Shown here: in pieces, positions 35,364-44,552 of the stretch
Numbering within the stretch: position 1 is the first letter of the stretch
Layout: each line of letters begins with the position of its first letter
Assembly: GCF_000219605.1 (NCBI RefSeq)
Contig: NC_015740.1
Coordinates: forward strand, 1 to 64,000
From: Stutzerimonas stutzeri
GTDB lineage: Bacteria; Pseudomonadota; Gammaproteobacteria; Pseudomonadales; Pseudomonadaceae
DNA: 64,000 bases
Direction: 5' to 3'
Position numbers and translations under genes: made by a program
Notes under the pieces: generated by a model
What the model saw: only the letters and a program-made list of their open reading frames with translations
Database searches by the model: none
What the model was told of the DNA's origin: nothing

Positions 35364-35453
35364 ACGAAGACGGCATCCGGCCCGAGGTTTCGGCGCTGGA
35401 GTCGATGCGTCTCGCACCGGGTCTGCAGCCCGCATTTGAAACAGAGGTATTGG

Positions 35454-36266
35454 ATGGACCGCTACGGCGTCTTCGGCAACCCCATCGGCCACAGCAAGTC
35501 ACCGCAGATTCATGCGCTGTTCGCCGCACAGACCGGCCAGGCGCTGAGCTATGAGCCGCTGCTGGCGCCGCTGGATGACTTCCCCGCGTTCGCGCGTGAC
35601 TTCTTTCGCGAAGGCCGGGGTGCCAACGTGACCGTGCCGTTCAAGGAGCAGGCCTATCGCATGGCCGACGAGCTGACCGAGCGTGCGCGCCGCGCCGGTG
35701 CGGTGAATACCCTGAAGAAGCTGGAGGATGGTCGCCTGCTGGGCGACAACACCGATGGCGCCGGGCTGGTCGCCGACCTGCTCAATGCCGGCGTGACCCT
35801 GAGCGGCCGCCGCATCCTGCTGCTGGGCGCCGGGGGTGCCGTGCGTGGCGTACTGGAGCCGCTGCTGGCGCACCGGCCGGCGGCGCTGGTCATCGCCAAT
35901 CGCACCGCGAGCCGGGCCGAACAGCTGGTGCAGGAATTCGCCGAGCTCGGTCCGCTGTCGGCGAGCGGCTTCGCCGAGCTTGCCGAACCGGTCGACCTGA
36001 TCGTCAACGGCACGTCGGCCAGCCTCGGTGGCGAGCTGCCGCCCTTGGCCGACAGCCTGATCGTTGCCGGCCGCACCTTCTGCTACGACATGATGTACAG
36101 CGCCGAGCCGACGCCCTTCTGCCGCTGGGCCGCGGCGCTGGGTGCGACCACCCGCGACGGTCTCGGCATGCTGGTGGAGCAGGCGGCGGAAGCCTTCGAA
36201 CTCTGGCGCGGCGTGCGCCCGGATACCGCGCCGGTACTGGCCGAGCTACGGCGCCAGCTGGGCTGA
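35454..36266 (+). CDS. aroE: Shikimate dehydrogenase
   Basis: NADPH-dependent reduction of 3-dehydroshikimate. 270 residues from the ATG at 35454 ([20 protein letters not shown], with the shikimate-binding Ser residues). The catalytic Lys is in VTVPFKEQA near 66, and Asp in [13 protein letters not shown] near 103; the nucleotide site is [12 protein letters not shown] near 127, followed by [10 protein letters not shown]. An in-frame TTG at 35436 is less likely. Confidence 0.96.
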   Translation: MDRYGVFGNPIGHSKSPQIHALFAAQTGQALSYEPLLAPLDDFPAFARDFFREGRGANVTVPFKEQAYRMADELTERARRAGAVNTLKKLEDGRLLGDNTDGAGLVADLLNAGVTLSGRRILLLGAGGAVRGVLEPLLAHRPAALVIANRTASRAEQLVQEFAELGPLSASGFAELAEPVDLIVNGTSASLGGELPPLADSLIVAGRTFCYDMMYSAEPTPFCRWAAALGATTRDGLGMLVEQAAEAFELWRGVRPDTAPVLAELRRQLG

Positions 36267-36356
36267 GAGGGCTCTTGGCCGGCCAGATGCCCGCTGGCCA
36301 TTGGCTGGCCCACGCGCGCAGACATCCATAAGCCGCGCCCAGACGACCAGAAAGGG

Positions 36357-36968
36357 CTAGCTACGAAAATGGATGCGCTGATGCAGGTGCTGCGGGCGCT
36401 CCAGCTCGTCCACGATACCGGCCGCGATGCGCTGCAGCTCGTGAAAGGGATTGGTTTCGCCCTTGCCGGCGGCTTCGGCCAACGTCTCGATGGTCAGCTG
36501 GTTGCCGGCCGGGGGCGCATCCACCAGCGTCCACTTGAGCGGATGCGCGGCCAGCCGCTGCAAGGCGGCCTCGACCTCCGGCTGTCGCTCGATGGCCGGG
36601 AAGTCGGCGATCAACAGCAGCCGCTCGACGCCGACACGCTCAAGCCCGAGCAGCAGCGCTTCCACCGCCTGGTAGAAATCGCGCCGGGCGGACTCGCCGG
36701 TGATGGCATCGGTGCTGGGCAGGCGCGGCGTGTGGTACAGACAGATCACCGCATTCATCCCTGCCACGCTTTCGCTGACGCTCAGCGGATCGAACGGGTC
36801 GCCCGGCTTGGTCCGCAGGCCCGGCCGGGCAGACAGCGAATTGAGATCGTCCAATAGCGCCACAGCCTCGTGCTGCCGGCTGAGCAACTCGACCAGCAGC
36901 GCACTGCCGAGATCGTCATGCGCGCCGTACAGGGCGAACTTGAGGCGTGGCGTTTCGGCGTTGAGCAT
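36357..36968 (-). CDS. NAD(P)-binding Rossmann protein of unknown role
   Basis: 203 residues. The N-terminus KFALYGAHDDLGSALLVELLSRQHEAVALL looks like the first beta-alpha-beta unit of an SDR or NmrA-like fold, although the glycine motif (GxxDDxG) is atypical. Later segments GVERLLLIADFP and HPLKWTLVDAPP fit such a fold. No catalytic YxxxK is seen. It lies 6 bp after the DUF883-like gene, so the two are probably co-transcribed. Convergent with aroE. Confidence 0.7.
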   Translation of the reverse strand: MLNAETPRLKFALYGAHDDLGSALLVELLSRQHEAVALLDDLNSLSARPGLRTKPGDPFDPLSVSESVAGMNAVICLYHTPRLPSTDAITGESARRDFYQAVEALLLGLERVGVERLLLIADFPAIERQPEVEAALQRLAAHPLKWTLVDAPPAGNQLTIETLAEAAGKGETNPFHELQRIAAGIVDELERPQHLHQRIHFRS

Positions 36969-36974
36969 GGTCGG

Positions 36975-37280
36975 TCAGCGGCGGGTGACCAGATAGCCGA
37001 TCAGGGCAAAGGCACCGGCCGCCAGGGCCAGCGTGCCCAGCGGATGTTCCTTGGCACAGTCGCGTGCGGCGCGGCTGGCCTCACGGGTGCGCTTGGACAG
37101 ATCGGCATAGTGCTCGTCCCAGTGCTGGTCGTGCCAGAGCGATTCGGCACGCGAACGCAGGGCGCTGAGGCGATGGCGCGAGTCACGTGCGGCGTCGTGC
37201 TTGAGCTCGTCGAGCGCGCGCATCAGGCTGTCGATCTCGCGTTGGACTTCTTCGCGGGTGGTGGGCTTGTGGCTGAACAT
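36975..37280 (-). CDS. ElaB/YqjD/DUF883-type membrane-anchored protein
   Basis: 101 residues. A charged helical region (about 6-75, EEVQREIDSLMRALDELKHDA...) is followed by one C-terminal membrane helix, GTLALAAGAFALIGYLVTRR. This is the layout of YqjD/ElaB proteins, tail-anchored inner-membrane proteins associated with ribosomes in stationary phase in E. coli. The function here is inferred from the layout only. Confidence 0.8.
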   Translation of the reverse strand: MFSHKPTTREEVQREIDSLMRALDELKHDAARDSRHRLSALRSRAESLWHDQHWDEHYADLSKRTREASRAARDCAKEHPLGTLALAAGAFALIGYLVTRR

Positions 37281-37540
37281 GGCGGGACCTCCCCTCGGTA
37301 AGTGTGTGCGTTTGACCCCGAAACGTTGCAGAGGTGCGGCCAGAGGCCGGCTTTGCTGGCCGAGCAGACCACATCAAGATGTGTCCGGACCGGCCAGCCG
37401 CGCTGGTCGACATCCGACGAACCGTTCATCGGGAACAGGCGAGCCGCCCGTCGATTCCCTATACTGCGTCACAGTTCCGGAGCGCTTTATTCCGGCGCAT
37501 CCCGCGCCGCAGCGCCCTTTTCCAGCGGGGAAATCCAATC

Positions 37541-38479
37541 GTGAAATTGCGTCGTACGGTGGCCAGCCTGTTGTTCGCCTGCCTGGCCTCGTTGCCGGTG
37601 ATTCATGCCCAGGCGGCCAAGCCGATGGTTCAGGAGCTCGCCTCGGGCAGCGCCCTGCTGGTCGACCTGAACACCAACGAGGTGCTCTATTCCAGCAATC
37701 CCGACATGGTCGTGCCGATCGCTTCGGTGACCAAGCTGATGACCGCCATGGTGGTGCTGGATGCCAAGCTGCCGCTGGACCAGGCGCTACCGGTGACCAT
37801 CCGCGATGCCAAGGAGATGCAGGGCGTTTACTCCCGGGTGCGCATCGGCAGCGAGATCAGCCGCCGAGAGATGCTTCTGCTGACCCTGATGTCCTCCGAG
37901 AACCGAGCGGCCGCCAGCCTCGCCCATCACTATCCGGGCGGCTATGCGGCATTCATCCAGGCGATGAACGCCAAGGCCCGGGCGCTGGGCATGAGCCGTA
38001 CGCACTACGTCGAGCCCACCGGCCTTTCCGAGCGCAACGTCTCCAGCGCCAACGACCTGGTCAAGCTGATTCGCGCCAGTCGCCAGTACCCGCTGATCCA
38101 GCAGTTCAGCACCACCGACGAGAAGACCGTGGCCTTCCGCAAGCCCAACTACACGCTGGGCTTTCGCAATACCAATGCCCTGGTGCGCAAGAACAACTGG
38201 GACATCCAGTTGAGCAAGACCGGCTTCACCAATGCTGCCGGCCATTGCCTGGTGATGAGCACCACCATGAAGCAGCGGCCGGTGGCCTTCGTGGTGCTCG
38301 ACGCGTTCGGCAAGTACACCCACATGGCTGACGCCAACCGCCTGAAGAAGTGGCTGGAAACCGGCACGGTTACGCCGGTACCGGCCGCTGCCCTGGCCTA
38401 CAAGCAGCAGAAGCAGGCCCAGCGGCAGCTCGCCGGCCAGCCGGCCGATGCTGCCCAGGCCCTGCTGGAAACCCGCTGA
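37541..38479 (+). CDS. pbpG: D-alanyl-D-alanine endopeptidase (PBP7-type)
   Basis: Periplasmic peptidoglycan endopeptidase. The GTG at 37541 gives [26 protein letters not shown], a clean signal peptide; upstream in-frame codons have no such start. The three active-site motifs are SVTK near 66 (SxxK), SEN near 122 (SxN) and KTG near 229. 312 residues, normal for PBP7/DacB-like S11 peptidases. A TATACT near 37460 may be its -10 box. Confidence 0.94.
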   Translation: MKLRRTVASLLFACLASLPVIHAQAAKPMVQELASGSALLVDLNTNEVLYSSNPDMVVPIASVTKLMTAMVVLDAKLPLDQALPVTIRDAKEMQGVYSRVRIGSEISRREMLLLTLMSSENRAAASLAHHYPGGYAAFIQAMNAKARALGMSRTHYVEPTGLSERNVSSANDLVKLIRASRQYPLIQQFSTTDEKTVAFRKPNYTLGFRNTNALVRKNNWDIQLSKTGFTNAAGHCLVMSTTMKQRPVAFVVLDAFGKYTHMADANRLKKWLETGTVTPVPAAALAYKQQKQAQRQLAGQPADAAQALLETR

Positions 38480-38623
38480 ACCCGGCTCTCGCGGCGCGGC
38501 GAAGTGGGCCGCGCCGCGAGCCGGATGAGAATCGAAGGGCTTTCTTGAGTTTGCGCAACTCTTTTCCCCGAGAGTCGTTCCTATCATGAACGTCATTCGC
38601 AACTGCGCCCCGTCGAGCCGTCG

Positions 38624-39019
38624 ATGAACCGTCGCCGTCTACCTGCCTGGCTCGCCAGCCTGGCCCTGCTGATGCACCTGCTGAACATGCCGCTGTCCGG
38701 CATGCTGCCGGCTGACGCCAAGCGGCTGCTGGGCTGGAGCGGGCATTGCCCGCTGCAGCAGGCCGGCGTATCGCCGGGCCATGCCATGCACGGCGCCGAC
38801 ACGGCCGGCGAGCATGGCTCCGGCACCCACCATGGCGGGATGCCGCCGTGCTGCTGCTGCGCAGGGTCCATCGGTCTCGCCGCACTGCCGGCACCGTCGC
38901 TGCAGCTGCCGCAGGACGTGCAGGGAGGCGCTGTCCGGATCGCCGAAACCCGGGTTCACCGGCCATCTCCGCGGCAGCAGTGGCCCTCGCTGAATCCGCG
39001 CGCCTCACCCCTCGCCTGA
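38624..39019 (+). CDS. DUF2946-like small exported protein
   Basis: 131 residues with an N-terminal hydrophobic helix (about 7-27) that may be a signal peptide, a His-containing middle (HAMHGADTAGEHGSGTHHGG) and a CCCCAG cluster near residue 80. This is the usual look of DUF2946 proteins, which are often next to copper or other metal uptake genes. The His and Cys residues suggest metal binding. It precedes a TonB receptor by 123 bp on the same strand. Function unproven. Confidence 0.7.
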   Translation: MNRRRLPAWLASLALLMHLLNMPLSGMLPADAKRLLGWSGHCPLQQAGVSPGHAMHGADTAGEHGSGTHHGGMPPCCCCAGSIGLAALPAPSLQLPQDVQGGAVRIAETRVHRPSPRQQWPSLNPRASPLA

Positions 39020-39142
39020 CGCCCTCGGCGTCACCCTTAGTCGCTGTGCCTGAACCGCCCGCACCTGCCATCCGGCAGCGTGCCGGCGCCTGCCGACGGC
39101 TGCTCGCCGTGGCCATGCCTGTTGCACAAGGAAACCTGCGAG

Positions 39143-41182
39143 ATGCATCCCCTCTCTGCGCAATCTCCGCGGCGCCTCGCGCTGCCCCGTCTTCTCACCG
39201 TGGCCCTGGCCGCCACGTATCTGCCGGCAAGCCTGGCCGATACCGCGCTGTCGCTGGGCAGCAGCACCGTCACCGCGAACCCGTCCAGCGGCAGCCTGCC
39301 GACCAGCAGCGTGGTCAGCTCGGTGGACCTGCTGGGCAGCGACATCCTCGAACAGCAGCCGGTGCTCTATAGCTGGGAGCTGTTCCGCCGTGCGCCGGGG
39401 GTGATGCTCACCGAGTTCGGCCAGGGCACCAGCTCCGGCAAGCTGTCCTTTCGTGGCTTCAACGGCGAGGGCGAGGTCAACGCGGTCAAGCTGCTGATCG
39501 ACGGCATCCCGAGCAACAGCAACGACGGCAACATGCCCTACCTGGACATGCTGTTCCCGCTGGAGATCGACGGCATCGAGGTGGTGCGCGGTACCAACGA
39601 TCCGCGCTACGGCCTGTACAACATCGCCGGCAACGTCGCCGTGCAGTCGCGCATCGGTGGCGACTACGGCAAGGCGCGGCTGCGCTACGGCAGCTACGAC
39701 ACGCAGGAGCTGCAGCTGGCCAAGGGCATCGAAAGCGGCAACTGGACGCAGAACTACTTCATCGGCCAGCAGAAGAGCGATGGCTACCGCGACCATGCCG
39801 GCAGCGAGCGCACCAGCCTGTCCGGCAAATGGTTCTACTCGCCGGACGCCGGCAACTGGCGCCTGGGCCTGATCGCCCGGCACTACGAGGCCGAAGCGGA
39901 CGAGCCGGGGTACCTGTCCCGTGAGGACGCACGGCACTCGCCCCGCCAGTCCTATGCGCTGTCGGCCAGCGACATGGGTGAGCGGCGCATGAACCAGCTC
40001 AGCCTGCATCTGGACAGCCAGCTGGCCAGCGACCTCAGCTGGGCGACCAAGGTCTGGATCAACACCCTGGATGACGACCGCTGGGTGCGTTTCTCCCAGG
40101 CCCAGCCGCAACAGCGACGCACCAGCGAGGAGAAGCACTACGGCGCGCGTACTTCGCTGACCTACCGGCCGGACGTGTCCTGGCTCCATGATCTGGCCCT
40201 CGAAGGCGGGCTGGACACCGAACAGCAGCGCAACCGCAGCGAGCGCTACACCACCGTCGAGCGCCAGGTCGTGACCCAGACCCGCGACCAGCGCTTCGAC
40301 TACGACAGCTACGGCGCGTACCTGCAGGCGGTGATCCAGCCGGTGAAATCGCTGAAGATCATCCCGGCATTTCGCGTCGACCGCATTCGGGGTGACTTCA
40401 CCGACGAGCTGAGTGGCAACGATTACGCGATCAACGACTACGGCAGCATCGAGCAGCCGAAGATCAGCCTGATCTACACCCCCATCGAGCAGCTGAGCCT
40501 GTATGGCAACTGGGGGCGGACCTTCCAGATCGGTACCGGCGCGGCCGCCTACAAGGTGCCGCCGCGCACCAGCGATCTCTCGCCGTCGATCAATGACGGC
40601 TGGGAAACCGGCATCAAGTTCAGCCCGGTGCACTGGCTCGACGGCCGCGTCGCCTACTGGGAGCAGGTCGCCACGGACGAGGTGCGGCGCCGGCTCAACG
40701 ATCCCAGTGGCGAATCGGAAAACCTCGGGCAGACCCGTCGCTGGGGCTACGACGCCCAGCTCAACCTCTACCCTGCCAGCGCTCTGAATCTGTGGCTGGC
40801 GCACTCCTGGCAGTTCTCCGAGATCGAAAAGGCCGACCCTAGCCTGCCGGCCAGCCAGGGCCAGGAGATCGATCATGTGCCGCGGCGCCTGTACTCGGCC
40901 GGCAGCAGCTATCAGGCGACGCCGGACCTGCAGCTCAGCGCCTGGCTCAACGGCCAGACCGATTACTACCTCGAGCGCGAGAACACCCAGGGCAAGTACG
41001 GCGGTTACGTGCTGTTCAACCTGGGCGCCAGCTACCAGCTGACCGAGCAGCTGGCCGTCGACCTGCAGCTGAAGAACCTCACCGACCGCTACCACGAATA
41101 CGTCTGGTACGACGGCGCGCAGACCCTGCATGCGCCGGGCGATGGCCGCGCGCTGTATGCCGCCGTGACCCTGGACTTCTGA
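39143..41182 (+). CDS. TonB-dependent outer-membrane receptor
   Basis: 679 residues from the ATG at 39143 (AAGGAAA upstream), with a signal peptide ending near PASLA|DT. The plug domain spans about 35-160 (ILEQQPVLYSWELFRRAPGVML, SFRGFNGEGEVNAVKLLIDGIP, EVVRGTNDPRYGLYNIAGNVAV), and the rest is a 22-strand barrel ending in an aromatic residue (AVTLDF). The TonB box is probably in ALSLGSSTVTA. The substrate cannot be read; the neighbours (DUF2946, PepSY) suggest a metal chelate. The gene runs 5 bp into the next start, so they form one operon. Confidence 0.93.
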   Translation: MHPLSAQSPRRLALPRLLTVALAATYLPASLADTALSLGSSTVTANPSSGSLPTSSVVSSVDLLGSDILEQQPVLYSWELFRRAPGVMLTEFGQGTSSGKLSFRGFNGEGEVNAVKLLIDGIPSNSNDGNMPYLDMLFPLEIDGIEVVRGTNDPRYGLYNIAGNVAVQSRIGGDYGKARLRYGSYDTQELQLAKGIESGNWTQNYFIGQQKSDGYRDHAGSERTSLSGKWFYSPDAGNWRLGLIARHYEAEADEPGYLSREDARHSPRQSYALSASDMGERRMNQLSLHLDSQLASDLSWATKVWINTLDDDRWVRFSQAQPQQRRTSEEKHYGARTSLTYRPDVSWLHDLALEGGLDTEQQRNRSERYTTVERQVVTQTRDQRFDYDSYGAYLQAVIQPVKSLKIIPAFRVDRIRGDFTDELSGNDYAINDYGSIEQPKISLIYTPIEQLSLYGNWGRTFQIGTGAAAYKVPPRTSDLSPSINDGWETGIKFSPVHWLDGRVAYWEQVATDEVRRRLNDPSGESENLGQTRRWGYDAQLNLYPASALNLWLAHSWQFSEIEKADPSLPASQGQEIDHVPRRLYSAGSSYQATPDLQLSAWLNGQTDYYLERENTQGKYGGYVLFNLGASYQLTEQLAVDLQLKNLTDRYHEYVWYDGAQTLHAPGDGRALYAAVTLDF

Positions 41183-41187
41183 CCGGC

Positions 41188-42705
41188 ATGAAGCGCTCTC
41201 TGTACCTGATGCATCGCTGGCTCGGCATCGCCCTGGGGTTGTTCGTCCTGGCCTGGGTCGTCAGCGGCGTGGTGATGCTCTTCGTCGGCTATCCCAAGCT
41301 GACACCGGCCGAGCATCTGGCGCGACTGGCACCACTGGATGCCGGCTGCTGCATCGCGCCGGGTGCGGCGCTTGCCGCCAGTGGCGATCCGCGTACCCCG
41401 CTCAGCCTGCGCCTGACCGGTGCCGGCGGCTCGCCGCGCTACCTGCTGGACTACGGCGACGGACCGCTGCTGGCGGTGGATGCGCGCAGCGGTCGGCGCA
41501 TCGAGCGCATCGGTCCTGCCGAGGCGCTGGCCAGCGCGCGGCAGTTCGCGGACGGTGCCGAGGTGCGCTTGCTCGATCGGGTCGAGGAGGATGCCTGGAC
41601 GCGCAACCATGCCCTGGCCCGCGAGCGACCGCTGTATCGCTTGCAGGCGGACGATGCCGAAGGTCGGCTGCTCTACGTCTCCAGCCACAGCGGGCTGGTG
41701 GTGCGCGATGCCAGCGCCCACGAGCGGGCCTGGAACCTGCTGGGCGCCTGGCTGCACTGGCTCTATCCATTGCGCGAGGTGATGCCGAAGGCCGCCTGGT
41801 CGCCGCTGCTGGTCTATGGCGCCCTGCTCGGCGCGGTGCTGGTGCTGCTGGGCATGCTGATCGGCCTGCTGCGCTGGCGCTTCACCGGGCGCTACCGCAA
41901 CGGATCGCACTCGCCCTACCCGGCTGGCGCCAGCCGTGTGCACCACGTCGGCGGTCTGCTGGTCGGCGTCGTGCTGCTGGTCTGGCTGGTCAGCGGCATG
42001 CTGTCGATGGAGCCCTGGGGGCTGTTCGAGAAACGCTCGAGCATCGATGCCGCCGCGCTGCGGCAAGCGCCGCTAAACGCCGAAGCGCTGGATGCGGATC
42101 TGGCCTCCTCGCTGGCCCGATTCCGCGCGGCTGGTTTCGAAGCGGTGGAACTGCAGTGGCATATGCTCGGCGATCAGCCCTATCTGGTCGGCCTCGATGC
42201 CAGGGGCGATACGCGCATTCTGCCCGCCGCATCCGCCGGGCCGGCGCAGGAACACCTTGAGCGCGCGGTACTGGAGCGCCAGGTCCGCGAGGCCTGGCCG
42301 GAACAATCGCTGCACTTCGAGTGGCTGGAACAGGAGGATTTCCACTACTACGCTCGCAGCGAACCAAGCCTATACAGCCATCTGCCGCGCCGCTTGCCGC
42401 TGCTGCGGGTGCGCTTCGACGATCCGGCCGCCACCTGGCTGCACATCGACCCCTACAGCGGTGCCGTCATCGAACAGCTGGATCAGCGCCGGCGTGCCGT
42501 GCGCTGGGCGTTCAAGCTGCTGCACAGCTGGGACTGGCTGCCCTTGCTGCAACGGCCGCTGCTGCGCGACGGCCTGCTGCTGGCCTTCAGCGCGGGTGCG
42601 CTGGTGATCAGCCTGAGCGGGGTGTTGCTGGGCTGGCGACGGCTAAGGCCGCGGGCGCGGCGTCGCCAGGTGCGCCGGCCGGTTCAGCCGCCGCGGTTGT
42701 CGTAG
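41188..42705 (+). CDS. PepSY-associated membrane protein
   Basis: 505 residues with the PepSY_TM layout: helix 1 at about 10-35 (LGIALGLFVLAWVVSGVVMLFVG), a periplasmic PepSY region, a helix near 205-230, one near 255-275 and one at the C-terminus (LLLAFSAGALVISLSGVLLGW). Histidines near the helices (HRWLG, LHWLYP, HHVGG, LLHSWDW) could bind heme, as proposed for siderophore-reducing PepSY proteins. It directly follows the TonB receptor, so reductive release of a metal from its imported chelate is a reasonable inference. Confidence 0.85.
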   Translation: MKRSLYLMHRWLGIALGLFVLAWVVSGVVMLFVGYPKLTPAEHLARLAPLDAGCCIAPGAALAASGDPRTPLSLRLTGAGGSPRYLLDYGDGPLLAVDARSGRRIERIGPAEALASARQFADGAEVRLLDRVEEDAWTRNHALARERPLYRLQADDAEGRLLYVSSHSGLVVRDASAHERAWNLLGAWLHWLYPLREVMPKAAWSPLLVYGALLGAVLVLLGMLIGLLRWRFTGRYRNGSHSPYPAGASRVHHVGGLLVGVVLLVWLVSGMLSMEPWGLFEKRSSIDAAALRQAPLNAEALDADLASSLARFRAAGFEAVELQWHMLGDQPYLVGLDARGDTRILPAASAGPAQEHLERAVLERQVREAWPEQSLHFEWLEQEDFHYYARSEPSLYSHLPRRLPLLRVRFDDPAATWLHIDPYSGAVIEQLDQRRRAVRWAFKLLHSWDWLPLLQRPLLRDGLLLAFSAGALVISLSGVLLGWRRLRPRARRRQVRRPVQPPRLS

Positions 42706-44387
42706 GCGGCTTCGTTGCTGTCCTGCTCGCCGGCGCGGGCCTGTTCGTGGGTCAGCTGCAGCTTGAGGCGCTGCAGCGCGTCGGCATTCCAGCCGGGCGG
42801 GCTGCTGACCAGGCGCCAGGCATCGACATAGTCGGCCGGCGCATAGACGTGGCCGTAGCCGGGCGGCGTCGGCGTGGTCACCGCCATGTCCACCGCCAGC
42901 TGCAACATGGTTACCAGCGGGAACCAGCGTAGCGACGGCGATACATCCGGCCCGCGCGGCTCGGCCAGCCAGTCGGGGCGGCGCCAGGCGTAGCGATGGT
43001 CGAAGAAGGTGATCGGATCGCTGGCGTACTGCAGGTAGAGCAGACGCATCGGCCCCCAGGGCGCATCGGCCGGCTCCGCTGTGCCCTGCTGGTTCATGAA
43101 GCGGACGAAGCGGCCTTCGCGGAACCGTGGACGCCATTCGGGGCTGTCCGGGTCGCGGCTGTCGGTGAGTGTGCGCCACAGGTCGCTGCGAAACGGCGGA
43201 CCGCTCCAAAGCGCGCCGTGGATGGGATCGCCGAGCAGTTCGTGCAGCTCCCAGGAACGTTGCGAATGCAGCGCGCCGAGGCTCAGGCCATGCAGATACA
43301 GGCGCGGTCGGCGTTCGGCCGGCAGTTCGGTCCAGTAGCCATAGATCTCGGCGAATAGCGCGCGGGCCACGTCGCGGCCGTAGTCGGCCTCCACCAGCAG
43401 CGCCAGCGGGCTGTTCAGATAGGAGTACTGCAACGCCACGCTGGCGATATCGCCGTGGTGCAGGTATTCCACTGCGTTCATCGCCGCCGGGTCGATCCAG
43501 CCGGTACCGGTGGGCGTCACCAGCACCAGCACCGATCGCTCGAAGGCGCCGCTGCGCTGCAGCTCGCGCAAGGCCAGACGCGCCCGCTGGCGCGGGGTTT
43601 CTGCCGCGCGCAGACCGACGTAGACGCGAATCGGCTCGAGCGCCGAGCGGCCGCTCAAGGCGCTGATATCCGCCGCCGACGGGCCGGAGCCGATGAACTC
43701 GCGGCCGGTCCGGCCCAGCTCCTCCCAGCGCAGCAACGAGGCCCGGCTGCCGCTTTTCAGCGGCGAGGCCGGTGGTGCCGTCTCCGGTTCGATCAGGGCG
43801 TCGTACTGCGCGAAGGATGCGTCCAGCATGCGCAGTGCCCGCGCCGCCAGCACATCGCTGAGCAGCGACCAGAACAGCGCCAGCGCCACCAGCACGCCGA
43901 TCACGTTGGCCAGGCGCCGTGGCACCACGCGGTCGGCGTGCCGCGAGACGAAGCGCGACACCAGCCGATACAGACGCGCCAGCGTCAGCAGGATGAGAAA
44001 GGTCGCCAGCGCGGTGAGAATGACTTCGAGCAGGTGCGCGCTGCTCACCGGCGGCATGCCCATCAGCGCGCGTACCGCGTTCTGCCAGCCGGCGACCTGG
44101 CTGAGGAAATACCCGGCCAGCAGCAGGCAGCCGACCGCGATCAGCAGATTGACCCGCTCGCGCTGCCAGCCCGGGCGCTCCGGCAGTTCCAGATAGCGCC
44201 ACAGCCAGCGCCAGAACACGCCGAGGCCATAGCCTACCGCGAGCGCCGCGCCGGCCAGCACGCCCTGGCTCAGCGTCGAGCGCGGCAGCAGCGAGGGCGT
44301 CAGCGCCGCGCAGAAGAACAGCGTGCCCAGCAGCAGGCCGAAACCGGACAGCGAGCGCCAGATATAGAGGACGGGCAGGTGCAGCAT
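42684..44387 (-). CDS. Integral-membrane alpha/beta hydrolase (COG4425-like)
   Basis: 567 residues. The N-terminal 190 residues hold about five membrane helices (GFGLLLGTLFFCAALTPSLLPRS ...; NVIGVLVALALFWSLLSDVL). The C-terminal domain contains the nucleophile motif GLSLGALHSQ (GxSxG) near 375 and later DPITFFDHRYAWRRPDWL. Proteins of this layout are annotated as alpha/beta hydrolases with an unknown substrate. Its 3' end overlaps the PepSY gene by 22 bp in convergent orientation. Divergent from treS across 165 bp. Confidence 0.82.
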   Translation of the reverse strand: MLHLPVLYIWRSLSGFGLLLGTLFFCAALTPSLLPRSTLSQGVLAGAALAVGYGLGVFWRWLWRYLELPERPGWQRERVNLLIAVGCLLLAGYFLSQVAGWQNAVRALMGMPPVSSAHLLEVILTALATFLILLTLARLYRLVSRFVSRHADRVVPRRLANVIGVLVALALFWSLLSDVLAARALRMLDASFAQYDALIEPETAPPASPLKSGSRASLLRWEELGRTGREFIGSGPSAADISALSGRSALEPIRVYVGLRAAETPRQRARLALRELQRSGAFERSVLVLVTPTGTGWIDPAAMNAVEYLHHGDIASVALQYSYLNSPLALLVEADYGRDVARALFAEIYGYWTELPAERRPRLYLHGLSLGALHSQRSWELHELLGDPIHGALWSGPPFRSDLWRTLTDSRDPDSPEWRPRFREGRFVRFMNQQGTAEPADAPWGPMRLLYLQYASDPITFFDHRYAWRRPDWLAEPRGPDVSPSLRWFPLVTMLQLAVDMAVTTPTPPGYGHVYAPADYVDAWRLVSSPPGWNADALQRLKLQLTHEQARAGEQDSNEAAYDNRGG

Positions 44388-44552
44388 GAAGATCTCCGCG
44401 GTCGGGTGACGGCGTCGCCGCCTCGGCATATCGAGGCGTGTCCGGTCGTGCGGTTCCCGTGATGGTCCGCAGCAGGCCATTCCGATGCAACGATGGCCGA
44501 GCGGCCGACTCAAACGTCTACATTTCCCTAGTGCTGCCGGAACCGATCGCCG

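Noticed and set aside
39005..41131. 708-codon open frame antisense to the TonB receptor
   Set aside because: The plus strand has a clear signal peptide, plug and barrel; the antisense product is low-complexity Gln/Val/Arg-rich sequence.
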